From Nostoc sp. CHAB 5834 (lineage in GTDB: Bacteria; Cyanobacteriota; Cyanobacteriia; Cyanobacteriales; Nostocaceae), in NCBI GenBank assembly GCA_020829485.1, contig JAIVFU010000010.1, positions 62,062-125,293 on the forward strand: a DNA stretch of 63,232 bases, written 5' to 3'. Positions 28,062 to 36,847 of the stretch are shown here, in pieces. The position numbers and the translations under genes were made by a program. The notes beneath the pieces were generated by a model. The model worked only from the letters and a program-made list of their open reading frames with translations. It was not told where the DNA came from and did not search any database. The first letter of the stretch is position 1, and each line of letters opens with the position of its first letter.

Positions 28062-30074
28062 CTAACTAGTAATCGTTCCAGTCAGAGGTGAACTTGGACT
28101 GGCGTAGTCTTTGATGGGCATTCTGCCAGCAAGGTATGCCAAACGACCGGCAACTGTTGCTAAATTCATGGCACGAGCCATTGCTGCTGGGTTTGGAGAA
28201 AGTGCGATCGCACTATTAATCAACAAAGCATCTGCTCCCAATTCCATTGCTTGGGCGGCTTCTGAGGGTGAACCAATACCGGCATCTACCACCACTGGCA
28301 CACCCGCATTTTCGATGATGATTTGGATGTTAGCGGTTGTTTTTAACCCTTGTCCAGAACCAATCGGCGATGCTAAAGGCATTACCGTAGCACAGCCTAC
28401 TTCTTCTAAACGCTTGGCTAACATGGGGTCAGCGTTAATATAAGGCAATACTGCAAAGCCTTCTTTAACTAATTGTTCTGCGGCTTGCAATGTCCCAATT
28501 GGATCTGGGAGTAAATACTTAAGGTCAGGTATTACTTCTAACTTTATAAAGTTATTATCTTCCTGCCCCAACAATTTCGCCATTTCTCGCCCCAAACGCG
28601 CCACCCGAATCGCCTCTTCAGCAGTTTGGCAACCTGCGGTATTGGGCAACATCCAAATTTTTGTCCAATCTAAGGCTTCAGCTAAACCTTCATGTCCGGG
28701 GGCCTTGGTTTGTACCCGTCGGACTGCCACGGTGACAATTTGACAATCACTGGCGGCGACACTTTGCTGCATTTCTTCAATGCTGCGATACTTCCCAGTT
28801 CCAGTCATCAAACGGGATTGGAAGGTTTTGCCAGCAATAATTAGTGGGGAGTGGGGAGTGGAGAGTGGGGAATGGGGGGATATGGTAGGACGATTCCCGT
28901 TGGAGAAATTGGCAGAGTGAGTCAGCATTGGGGTGGAGGTAGATGGCTTGGACTGGAAGCGTGAATAGTGGAAATCTGAAAGTAGAGAGTCAGACTTTTG
29001 TTCTAAGATGAAATCGGCAATTAAGGCGGCTGTTACAGGTGCAAGGAGAATTCCGTTACGGTAATGGCCTGTAGCAAAGGTTAAATTTTGACAGTGGCTA
29101 GTGCCAAGGATGGGCAACTCATCGGGGGTGGCTGGGCGAAATCCCCACCAGAATTCTTGGATGGGATAATGCTTGAGTTGGGGATACAGGCGGATGGCAG
29201 ATTGTAATAGTGTTTGAATGCCGTCTGGGGTGTTGTTGGGGGTGAAGCCAACGTCTTCGCTGGTTGCGCCAATAACAAGGCGATCGCGTCTTGGTACGAT
29301 GTAAGTATCCTGCCCAAACAAAACCCGCTTCAATGGCAATTCCGGCGCAAATTCTGGTATCCGCACACTCAGCATTTGCCCTTTTCTGGGTAGCACAGGT
29401 AGCGGTAACAACTCATTTGACCAAGCACCTGAAGCTAAAACATAGTGCGCGGCACGAATTATTCCAGCATTGGTTTGCACGCCAACCACTTGTCCTTGCT
29501 GCTGTAAAAATCCTTCTACTGTAATCCCGTCTTTAAGTTCAACACCAACAGACTCAGCCGCCGTCCACAATACATTAGCTAGAGCCTTATTATCAACTTG
29601 TGCGTCTTCAGGATACCACCAGCCACCAACTACTTCTGCTCCCAATCCGGGCTGATATTGATGAATTGCCTCTTTGTTTAACCAGTAAGCCGGGGAAGAG
29701 GTAGGGGGGCAGGGGGAAGGGTGCAGAGGAGAGAAATTTTCCCCCTGCTCCCTGCCCCCTGCCCCCTGCCCCTCTGCCTCCTCAAAGACGGGTGCGAGGA
29801 TGCCGCAGGGACGGTAGCCAGTATTTAAACCAGTTAGTTCTTCTAGTTTGCGCGTCCAGTCGGGATATAAAGCACGCGATCGCCAACACAATGAACGCAT
29901 TGCCCCATTAGGGATTTTTTCTGCATCTGGTGCTAACATCCCAGCAGCAGCGTGGGTAGCAGCAGCCTGAAAGTCACGACAAAGCACGGTGACACTTGCC
30001 CCGCGCAGTTTTAGCTCAATGGCGATCGCTAAACCAATAACGCCGCCACCAATAATTACAGTCTCACTAGTCAT
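28062..30074 (-). CDS. thiO/thiG: Bifunctional glycine oxidase ThiO / thiazole synthase ThiG
   Basis: 670 residues. The N-terminal ThiO half (about 1-365) begins with the FAD dinucleotide fold [20 protein letters not shown] and oxidises glycine to dehydroglycine. The C-terminal ThiG half (about 410-670) begins with [16 protein letters not shown] and has the ThiG features [12 protein letters not shown] and [20 protein letters not shown]; its Schiff-base Lys is in FIKLEVIPD. Fusion of the two steps of thiazole formation is known in cyanobacteria. Two STRR tracts are translated within it: an insertion at about 29695-29785 in ThiO ([18 protein letters not shown]) and the inter-domain linker at about 28843-28890 ([13 protein letters not shown]). 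Confidence 0.93.
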   Translation of the reverse strand: MTSETVIIGGGVIGLAIAIELKLRGASVTVLCRDFQAAATHAAAGMLAPDAEKIPNGAMRSLCWRSRALYPDWTRKLEELTGLNTGYRPCGILAPVFEEAEGQGAGGREQGENFSPLHPSPCPPTSSPAYWLNKEAIHQYQPGLGAEVVGGWWYPEDAQVDNKALANVLWTAAESVGVELKDGITVEGFLQQQGQVVGVQTNAGIIRAAHYVLASGAWSNELLPLPVLPRKGQMLSVRIPEFAPELPLKRVLFGQDTYIVPRRDRLVIGATSEDVGFTPNNTPDGIQTLLQSAIRLYPQLKHYPIQEFWWGFRPATPDELPILGTSHCQNLTFATGHYRNGILLAPVTAALIADFILEQKSDSLLSDFHYSRFQSKPSTSTPMLTHSANFSNGNRPTISPHSPLSTPHSPLIIAGKTFQSRLMTGTGKYRSIEEMQQSVAASDCQIVTVAVRRVQTKAPGHEGLAEALDWTKIWMLPNTAGCQTAEEAIRVARLGREMAKLLGQEDNNFIKLEVIPDLKYLLPDPIGTLQAAEQLVKEGFAVLPYINADPMLAKRLEEVGCATVMPLASPIGSGQGLKTTANIQIIIENAGVPVVVDAGIGSPSEAAQAMELGADALLINSAIALSPNPAAMARAMNLATVAGRLAYLAGRMPIKDYASPSSPLTGTITS

Positions 30075-30116
30075 TAGTCATTAGTCATTAGTCATTAGTC
30101 ATTAGTACATAACTAA
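30075..30116. repeat. STRR, TAGTCAT heptamers
   Basis: Several tandem copies of TAGTCAT upstream of thiO/thiG, between it and the 30167-30565 gene. Confidence 0.85.
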
Positions 30117-30166
30117 TTAACTCATAACTTATAACTTATAACTCGTAACTATAGACGGATCTATCG

Positions 30167-30565
30167 TTACCATAAGGCGCGAATTGGTTCGTTGCCTTGA
30201 TTTGTATCGCTGGATGGCGTATTTGTTTGTGAAGAATCTGTGCTGCCGTCTGTTGTAGTGTCAGCAGGTGATGTTGAGTCATCAGAAGGATTCTGAGCAA
30301 CGTTACTCCTGTTGTCAGGTCTTGGGGCTACAATAGTGCGTCTGTTTTGGTTTGTTTCAGTTGTTTCATTTCCTTCAGTTGCAGTTTCTTCATTCTTGCT
30401 GCCAGCACTGCTATTAACATTGATATTAGCTGGGAGGACTTGTGATTTTTTGTCACTGGGAGCGTTAGCGGTTTGTACGCCCATAGGAAAGTTGATGCCC
30501 AGTAATGTACCAAGCAGAATGGCTAAACCTCCAGCCATTAAAATTAAGGGTGTCCATCTACCCAT
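30167..30565 (-). CDS. Membrane-anchored low-complexity protein
   Basis: 132 residues. One N-terminal membrane helix (LILMAGGLAILLGTLLGINF) is followed by a disordered Thr/Ser/Asn/Asp-rich tail with many DTTTDGS-like runs. It starts 16 bp after the 2Fe-2S protein gene on the same strand, so the two are probably co-transcribed. Conserved function not recognised. Confidence 0.6.
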   Translation of the reverse strand: MGRWTPLILMAGGLAILLGTLLGINFPMGVQTANAPSDKKSQVLPANINVNSSAGSKNEETATEGNETTETNQNRRTIVAPRPDNRSNVAQNPSDDSTSPADTTTDGSTDSSQTNTPSSDTNQGNEPIRALW

Positions 30566-30581
30566 CTTGTCTTACTCCTTT

Positions 30582-30920
30582 TTAACCTTTTGGTGTCCAC
30601 ACTATTCGAGAACCTTGTCCCCAAAATCCATCAAACTTTGTCACTTTCACATCGCCTAAAACCAGAGTTTGACAGGCTAAACGCAAGTCTGTTGTAGGAG
30701 AATGGGGAGGAAGCGAACGCCGTGCTCGATCGCGCCAATTCGCTGCTGATACTTCGCCCTCTACCTTAACCGCACAGGTTCCGCAACTGCCAATGCCTCG
30801 ACAGTTTATTACCTTAGTACCGTTATTGTAGAGGTCAATACCATTTTGCAGCAAAATTGTTCGGAGATTGCTATTGCTTACGCACTCAATTGTTTTACCT
30901 TGAGCTAGTACTTTAGGCAT
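30582..30920 (-). CDS. 2Fe-2S ferredoxin-like protein
   Basis: 112 residues. The cluster loop CRGIGSCGTCAV and the distal LACQT provide the four Cys of a plant-type 2Fe-2S fold; N-terminal QGKTIECVSNSNLRTILLQN is typical of the small cyanobacterial ferredoxin-like family. It probably acts in soluble electron transfer, partner unknown. It precedes the 30167-30565 gene by 16 bp and is divergent from cimA. Confidence 0.85.
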   Translation of the reverse strand: MPKVLAQGKTIECVSNSNLRTILLQNGIDLYNNGTKVINCRGIGSCGTCAVKVEGEVSAANWRDRARRSLPPHSPTTDLRLACQTLVLGDVKVTKFDGFWGQGSRIVWTPKG

Positions 30921-30995
30921 TTTTTAATTGCCAAACTGGCGTTTTGTTGTATATTGACACATTGCCTCGAAAGTTGTCTCGTCGGTCCCAGTTTT

Positions 30996-32684
30996 ATGAC
31001 CACAAATTCTTCACCTCAACTTTGGCTCTATGACACTACATTACGAGATGGCACTCAGCGCGAGGGGCTATCAGTTTCGATAGAAGATAAGTTACGCATT
31101 GCTCGTAGACTCGATCAACTGGGAATTCCCTTCATTGAAGGCGGTTGGCCTGGTGCCAATCCCAAGGATGTACAATTTTTCTGGCAACTCCAAGAAGATC
31201 CGCTAAAACAAGCTGAAATTGTGGCTTTTTGTTCGACTCGCCGCCCCAATTCCACTGCCGCAACCGAACCGATGCTACAGGATATTTTGGCTGCGGGAAC
31301 TCGCTGGGTAACGATTTTTGGCAAGTCTTGGGATTTACATGTCACAACCAGCCTCAAGACGACATTAGAAGAAAATTTGGCGATGATCCGCGACACGATT
31401 GAGTACCTTCGTTCTCAAGGTCGTCGCATTATCTACGATGCCGAACATTGGTTTGATGGTTACAAGCACAATCCAAGTTATGCTTTACAGACATTAGAGG
31501 CTGCGATCGCATCTGGTGCTGAATGGCTAGTCCTTTGTGATACTAATGGTGGCACTTTACCCCATGAAATTAGCCAAATTGTTCAAGATGTCATTTGTCA
31601 TTTGTCATTTGTCATTTGTCAAGAACCAATGACGAAGGACATAGACGCGCCAGCGGCTTCCCGCAGGGTAGGACAAAGGACAATCCCCCAAATTGGAATT
31701 CATACTCATAACGATTCGGAAATGGCGGTTGCTAACGCAATAGCCGCCGTCATGGCAGGGGCGAAGATGGTACAGGGGACAATTAATGGTTACGGTGAAC
31801 GTTGCGGGAATGCTAACCTCTGTTCGTTAATTCCCAATTTACAATTGAAGCTGGGTTACAGTTGTATCACAGAAGACCAGCTAACACAACTTACAGAAGC
31901 TAGTCGTTTTGTGAGTGAGGTGGTCAACCTCGCGCCAGATGAACACGCTCCCTTTGTGGGACTTTCGGCTTTTGCCCACAAGGGCGGTATTCATGTATCA
32001 GCCGTGGAACGTAATCCCCTAACTTACGAACATATTCAGCCGGAACAAGTCGGGAATCATCGCCGCATTGTGATTTCTGAACAGTCTGGACTTAGTAATG
32101 TTTTAGCTAAAGCCCGCAGTTTTGGCATTGACCTCGATCAACTCAAAGCTGAAGCCAAGCAAATTCTCCAGCGCCTCAAAGATTTGGAGAGTGAAGGATT
32201 TCAATTTGAAGCAGCAGAGGCCAGTTTTGCGTTACTGATGCACGAAGCTTTGGGAGGTCGCCAGAAGTTTTTTGAAGTCAAAGGTTTTCAAGTCCACTGT
32301 GACTTGATTGAGGGGAAGGAAACTAGCAATGCCTTAGCCACAGTTAAACTCGCTGTTGACGGCAAAAATATTCTGGAGGCGGCGGAAGGTAACGGCCCCG
32401 TAGCAGCTTTGGATGCAGCTTTACGCAAGGCTTTGGTGAACTTTTATCCCCAAATAGCAACCTTTGATTTGACAGATTACAAAGTGCGGATTCTCAACGG
32501 ACATACGGGTACTGCGGCGAAAACCCGTGTGTTGGTAGAGTCAGGGAATGGTCGTCAACGCTGGACTACGGTAGGGGTTTCTACTAATATTTTGGAGGCT
32601 TCCTATCAAGCTGTGGTGGAAGGCTTGGAATATGGTTTGTTATTGCACTCTCAAGCGGAAGCGGCGGTGAAAGCCTCTAGTTGA
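30996..32684 (+). CDS. cimA: (R)-citramalate synthase CimA (HMGL-like / LeuA family)
   Basis: 562 residues from the ATG at 30996; an upstream ATG at 30954 would add 14 unconserved residues. The TIM-barrel opens with LWLYDTTLRDGTQREGLSVS, contains metal-binding GIHTHNDSEMAVANA, and is followed by the LeuA-type regulatory domain (about 420-560, GHTGTAAKTRVLVESG). The family condenses pyruvate and acetyl-CoA for isoleucine synthesis. Between QIVQDV and PQIGIHTH a STRR plus dispersed repeat (31588-31683) is translated in frame, adding about 25 residues beside the active-site strand. A hairpin terminator follows at 32778-32812. Confidence 0.88.
   Translation: MTTNSSPQLWLYDTTLRDGTQREGLSVSIEDKLRIARRLDQLGIPFIEGGWPGANPKDVQFFWQLQEDPLKQAEIVAFCSTRRPNSTAATEPMLQDILAAGTRWVTIFGKSWDLHVTTSLKTTLEENLAMIRDTIEYLRSQGRRIIYDAEHWFDGYKHNPSYALQTLEAAIASGAEWLVLCDTNGGTLPHEISQIVQDVICHLSFVICQEPMTKDIDAPAASRRVGQRTIPQIGIHTHNDSEMAVANAIAAVMAGAKMVQGTINGYGERCGNANLCSLIPNLQLKLGYSCITEDQLTQLTEASRFVSEVVNLAPDEHAPFVGLSAFAHKGGIHVSAVERNPLTYEHIQPEQVGNHRRIVISEQSGLSNVLAKARSFGIDLDQLKAEAKQILQRLKDLESEGFQFEAAEASFALLMHEALGGRQKFFEVKGFQVHCDLIEGKETSNALATVKLAVDGKNILEAAEGNGPVAALDAALRKALVNFYPQIATFDLTDYKVRILNGHTGTAAKTRVLVESGNGRQRWTTVGVSTNILEASYQAVVEGLEYGLLLHSQAEAAVKASS
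31588..31683. repeat. STRR plus dispersed repeat inside cimA
   Basis: TCATTTG heptamers (31591-31620) followed by a stretch containing ACGCGCCAGCGGCTTCCCGC, read in frame as HLSFVIC and DAPAASRRVGQ. Confidence 0.85.
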
Positions 32685-32738
32685 CAAAAGAACTTATGTA
32701 GTGTAATAAAAGTTTACGCTTTTCGATGAGGAGGGGAA

Positions 32739-32949
32739 GCGATCGCACAACTCACTTGTGTACTAAAAAATTTATTCCACAAAAAGACCCCTGGTTTGCA
32801 CTAGAGGTCTTTCCGTTTGAGAACGTTGTAAAATTCATTAGCAACATAAAACGCTGATATGGTTAATTTAGTGCCTTCTGTGCCATGAATGCAAAAACAC
32901 CAACCCAATTGCCAATCCCATACTGAAAATTATTGTTACTCTTTTACAG
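32739..32949. repeat. 210-bp direct repeat, left copy
   Basis: About 96% identical to 33760-33970, same orientation, offset 1021 bp. It contains the bidirectional hairpin 32778-32812. It spans most of the 32685-32993 interval, which holds no gene. Confidence 0.9.
32778..32812 (+). terminator. Bidirectional hairpin terminator (cimA / DUF5648 gene)
   Basis: Arms AAAGACCCCT and AGAGGTCTTT (one mismatch) with T-rich CTTTCCGTTT following. It is placed between two convergent genes. A copy lies at 33799-33833. Confidence 0.6.
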
Positions 32950-32993
32950 GATTTCATCAATGCATGACGAATTGAGCTTGTGAAATTTTGTAC

Positions 32994-33653
32994 TTAGTTA
33001 GGAATTACGTAACCTGCAATACCTTCAAATACATACCCAATTCTGCCACCACCCAGTTCACTAAAATTAGTAGTGTAGAAGTGGTCTGAACCTGCGCCAC
33101 TGTAATATCGATATAGAGGAATAGTACCTGTGGTCGGTTCAGAATATACATAACCTGCAATACCTTCATACACGTACCCAATTCTGCCACCACCCAGTTC
33201 ACTAAAATTAGTAGTGTAGAAGTGGTCTGAACCTGCGCCACTGTAATATCGATATAGAGGAACAGTTCCAGGGTAAGATATTTTGGGAATATAGCCGGCA
33301 ACTCCTTCAAGGATATATCCGCCGTTACCATATCCTAACTCATCAAAATTAACCGTATAGAAGTGGTCAACATTTGATCCGTTATAGTAACGGTAAAATG
33401 CGTATGCTGTAACTACTACACCATCAATTGTTCGAGTAACATAACTTGCATTTTGAGCAAGTAAGATATTTGAGGATCTAGTTTTGCTTTCGCCAATAGT
33501 TAATTGATCAGTGTTCTGAAGTTGAGAAGAATTTGATGTTGCTAAAGCTACATGACCATTAGTTAAATTGTTAACTGTACTAATACTTGCAATGCCAACA
33601 GCCAAGCCACCAAAAGTTTTTAAGACTCTACGCCAAGACCAATTACCAAACAT
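32994..33653 (-). CDS. Secreted DUF5648 repeat protein
   Basis: 219 residues. An N-terminal signal/anchor (about 1-38) is followed by three DUF5648-type repeats of about 47 residues with the signature LYRYYSGAGSDHFYTTNFSE. The last two repeats are almost identical at DNA level, offset 141 bp. DUF5648 modules occur in secreted hydrolases and lectin-like proteins; here no catalytic domain is attached. The gene is bracketed by 210-bp direct repeats. Confidence 0.8.
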   Translation of the reverse strand: MFGNWSWRRVLKTFGGLAVGIASISTVNNLTNGHVALATSNSSQLQNTDQLTIGESKTRSSNILLAQNASYVTRTIDGVVVTAYAFYRYYNGSNVDHFYTVNFDELGYGNGGYILEGVAGYIPKISYPGTVPLYRYYSGAGSDHFYTTNFSELGGGRIGYVYEGIAGYVYSEPTTGTIPLYRYYSGAGSDHFYTTNFSELGGGRIGYVFEGIAGYVIPN

Positions 33654-34067
33654 ACTACCGTCCTTTTAGCTTGATATTAGACGTAGGTATATTATCACAC
33701 TATGGAACAACGCAATCCGGTGGGGGACAAATAATTATTCTCATCTTGACAGCAAAAATGCGATCGCACAACTTACTTGTGTACTAAAAAATTTATTCCA
33801 CAAAAAGACCCCTGGTTTGCACTAGAGGTCTTTCCCTTTGAGAACGTTGTAAAATTCATTAGCAACGTAAAACGCTAATATGGTTAATTTAGTGCCTTCT
33901 GTGCCATGAATGCAAAAACACCAACCCAATTGCCAATCCCATACTGACAATTATTATTACTCCTATACATAAAATGCGTAGGCGCAGCCCGTCGCAGGCA
34001 TGGCCAATATTTAGGTGCAAAACTAAAAATCTAATACTGGGACAAAAACTTCATTTTATACAAGGTT
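33654..34067. other. Intergenic region with right copy of the 210-bp repeat
   Basis: Contains the repeat at 33760-33970 and a degenerate copy of the 24-bp repeat at 33981-34004. No gene seen. Confidence 0.7.
33760..33970. repeat. 210-bp direct repeat, right copy
   Basis: Same sequence as 32739-32949 with about eight substitutions. It is located upstream of the DUF5648 gene start. Confidence 0.9.
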
Positions 34068-34301
34068 TTAGGAGAACTTTTCCCAAGATTGGGCAACTAA
34101 TTGGGTCAACCAGCGACGTTGCTGCTGATCCAACACTGAATCATCTGCTAGCAACTGAGCGGTTAATTCTTCCAAAGATTGACCTTGAGCGCGGACAATT
34201 TTAATTACTCCAGCGATCGCACTGGCAACTAGTTCTTCATCAATCGGCTGTTGTCGGAGAGCAAAAATTTCCTGGGGACTGTCTGGAATGGGATAATTCA
34301 T
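34068..34301 (-). CDS. Small conserved hypothetical protein
   Basis: 77 residues, acidic and helical, beginning MNYPIPDSPQEIFALRQQPI and ending RWLTQLVAQSWEKFS. No signal or membrane segment. It is divergent from the lycopene-cyclase-like gene with 160 bp between. I do not recognise the family beyond a general cyanobacterial look. Confidence 0.65.
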   Translation of the reverse strand: MNYPIPDSPQEIFALRQQPIDEELVASAIAGVIKIVRAQGQSLEELTAQLLADDSVLDQQQRRWLTQLVAQSWEKFS

Positions 34302-34461
34302 GGCGTGGGTTTACAGAAATACAAAATGTACAATAAATTTGACAACTTCTTAAAATTTCTTCACTGAATCTTTACGAAAGTAATAGGGCGGAGTTTACCT
34401 TACTTTGTACCTTCATAAAATCTGTCTTAGTGAGTAGATTGATCGGAGATGTCAGGAAACG

Positions 34462-36606
34462 ATGAGAGAAATTCTTTATTTAGAAATTCCAACTTCGGAT
34501 ATAGCAACTGTTCGTAGTTGGTTACAAACAGATTTTGAACCCGGAAATGGAGAAAAAGTGCTTACCTCGGAAGGCTTTCGCCTCAAAATCCCCACTGCAA
34601 CTACAACTGCTGGGGTGGCTCTTTGGGAAAACTTGCCTGCGGAACTTTCGGTATTTGTCTGGTCGGTGCAACGAACTACTTATCTAAAAGTGTTTCGTTG
34701 GGCAGAACAACCCTTTCCCAAAGAGGGGCAAATCCTGCAACGCCTAACCAAAGAAATCAGAAGCCGTTTTCCGCATCATTACCCAGAACCGCCAGCGATT
34801 GATTTATCTAAGCAATCAATATTTGCAGCACTAGGCTCTGCTTACCCCCTCACCGTCAAGTATTTTCAGAAAATGCCCAACGGTGAATACGATCTAATGC
34901 GTGCCTACTGGTGGGAACAGCGATGGCGCGAAGGAGTACGGAATCCGCAGCAGCCGCGTCAGGTGGTGTTTTCCAGTCAAGGGGACTGGGGACTGGGAAC
35001 TGGGGACTGGGGAAAAGGTAATCCCAATACCCAATCCCTAATCCCTAATCCCCAGTACGACATTATCTACATCGGTGGCGCACTAGGCGCGATTCATGCA
35101 GCACTGATGGCAAAACTCGGATATAAAGTCTTGCTGGTAGAACGAATGCCTTTTGGGCGAATGAACCGAGAATGGAATATTTCCCGCGATGAGATTCAAA
35201 GCTTAGTTAACCTGGGTTTAGTCACCCCCGCTGAGTTAGAAACCATCATTGCCAGGGAGTACAAAGACGGATTCAATAAGTTTTTTGATGCTAATAATCC
35301 AGCCAAACTGCGATCGCCCGTCCTCCACACACCCACAGTCCTAAATTTAGGTTTAGATTCCGAAAAATGGCTCCAAATGTGTGGGCAAAAATTGCAAGCG
35401 GCAGGCGGTGAAATCTGGGATGAAACAGAGTTTATCCGTGCAGATATTGATATATCACAAGTACTTCTGAAAGTCAAGCACTTACCCAGTCAGGTTGAGA
35501 AACAAGTAAGTGGACGACTGCTAATAGATGCAATGGGAACTGCATCGCCCATAGCTTGGCAATTAAATGGTGGTCGTGCTTTTGATAGTGTATGTCCGAC
35601 AGTGGGAGCGGCAATTGAGAGCGGATTTGAGCCGGAAGTATGGGATTCCCAGTATGGGGATGTTCTTTACAGTCATGGGGATATTTCGCGGGGAAGGCAG
35701 TTGATTTGGGAACTGTTTCCTGGGGCAGGTGAGGAACTGACGATTTATTTATTTCATTACCATGAGGTGAATGCTGAAAATCCCGGTTCCTTACTAGAGA
35801 TGTACGAGGACTTTTTCACGATTTTGCCAGAGTATCGCAGGTGCGATATGGACAAATTGGTGTGGAAAAAGCCGACATTTGGGTATATACCAGGGCATTT
35901 TAGTGTGGGAAGTAGCGATCGCACAGTTGCCTTTGATCGATTGATTGCGATCGGTGATGCTGCATCACTCCAGTCTCCCCTCGTCTTCACCGGTTTTGGT
36001 TCCCTAGTTCGCAATTTAGAGCGTTTAACAACCCTGTTGGATACTGCTCTTAAACATGACTTGTTGAGTTTTTGCCACTTGAACCAAATTCGTGCTTACC
36101 AAAGCAACGTTTCCGTCACTTGGCTATTTTCCAAAGGCATGATGGTACCCACAGGGAAATTTTTACCACCCCAGCGCATTAACTCCATGCTCAACACCTT
36201 CTTTGGACTGTTAGCAGACGAACCCCAAGAAGTAGCAGATAACTTCATTAAAGATAGGTGTGATTGGTTAACCTTTAACCGCCTAGCACTCAAAGCAGCT
36301 AGAAAAAATCCTGCTTTACTTTTATGGATTTGGGAACTTGCTGGGCCAAGAGATTTGCTCAGATGGCTTGGTAGTTATTTCAATTTCGGTCGTCATGCCT
36401 TAATTAGCTCTTTGCTGAGTCCGTGGTTCGGGCGCTTCTTGAACCGGGTAGGTTTGTGGCTGGAACCCCGGAATCCGGGATTGTGGCTGTGGCTGTTGGC
36501 GATTAATTATGCGATCGCCACAGGCAAACCGCGATCGCGCGCTCAAGTAGTAAAAGCCAACCCAGAAGCCATAATTCCGAAGTCAGAAGTAAGAATTAGT
36601 CATTAG
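34462..36606 (+). CDS. CruA/CruP-family lycopene cyclase (FAD-dependent), probably CruA
   Basis: 714 residues. An N-terminal domain of about 170 residues precedes a dinucleotide fold YIGGALGAIHAALMAKLGYK, the family block ERMPFGRMNREWNISRDE and a later FAD motif LIAIGDAASLQSPLVFTGFG. These match CruA/CruP-type lycopene cyclases of cyanobacteria, which close the rings of carotenoids. Between the N-terminal domain and the FAD fold a STRR run (34978-35053) is translated in frame as GDWGLGTGDWGKGN plus a spacer. CruA rather than CruP is favoured by length. Membrane-associated C-terminal segments are visible near 600-690. Confidence 0.65.
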   Translation: MREILYLEIPTSDIATVRSWLQTDFEPGNGEKVLTSEGFRLKIPTATTTAGVALWENLPAELSVFVWSVQRTTYLKVFRWAEQPFPKEGQILQRLTKEIRSRFPHHYPEPPAIDLSKQSIFAALGSAYPLTVKYFQKMPNGEYDLMRAYWWEQRWREGVRNPQQPRQVVFSSQGDWGLGTGDWGKGNPNTQSLIPNPQYDIIYIGGALGAIHAALMAKLGYKVLLVERMPFGRMNREWNISRDEIQSLVNLGLVTPAELETIIAREYKDGFNKFFDANNPAKLRSPVLHTPTVLNLGLDSEKWLQMCGQKLQAAGGEIWDETEFIRADIDISQVLLKVKHLPSQVEKQVSGRLLIDAMGTASPIAWQLNGGRAFDSVCPTVGAAIESGFEPEVWDSQYGDVLYSHGDISRGRQLIWELFPGAGEELTIYLFHYHEVNAENPGSLLEMYEDFFTILPEYRRCDMDKLVWKKPTFGYIPGHFSVGSSDRTVAFDRLIAIGDAASLQSPLVFTGFGSLVRNLERLTTLLDTALKHDLLSFCHLNQIRAYQSNVSVTWLFSKGMMVPTGKFLPPQRINSMLNTFFGLLADEPQEVADNFIKDRCDWLTFNRLALKAARKNPALLLWIWELAGPRDLLRWLGSYFNFGRHALISSLLSPWFGRFLNRVGLWLEPRNPGLWLWLLAINYAIATGKPRSRAQVVKANPEAIIPKSEVRISH

Positions 36607-36847
36607 TCATTGGACTCCTAACTCTGCCAATTTTAGATTTGGAATTTTGGATTTTGGTGAAGCAGCGCGGTGAGGCAGCCCCCGTCTTGGCGGTTTCCGT
36701 CGATGGGGGACTGCCGAACCCGAAGGGTCTTGGGGGTTTCCCCCATGAGTGACTGCTGTTAGCGAAGCGTTAGCGACGTAGGAGCGTCACCCGAAGGGAT
36801 TGAAAGAAAAATCTAAAATCTAAAATCCAAAATCTAAAATCCTATGC
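36607..36847. repeat. STRR and dispersed repeats
   Basis: A GC-rich dispersed repeat (36660-36800, with GTTAGCGAAGCGTTAGCGAC) is flanked by AAATCTAAAATC-type tandem repeats. No gene. Confidence 0.65.

Noticed and set aside
36660..36800. Structured RNA or riboswitch
   Set aside because: GC-rich segment matches the style of dispersed repeats and sits after, not before, a gene start.
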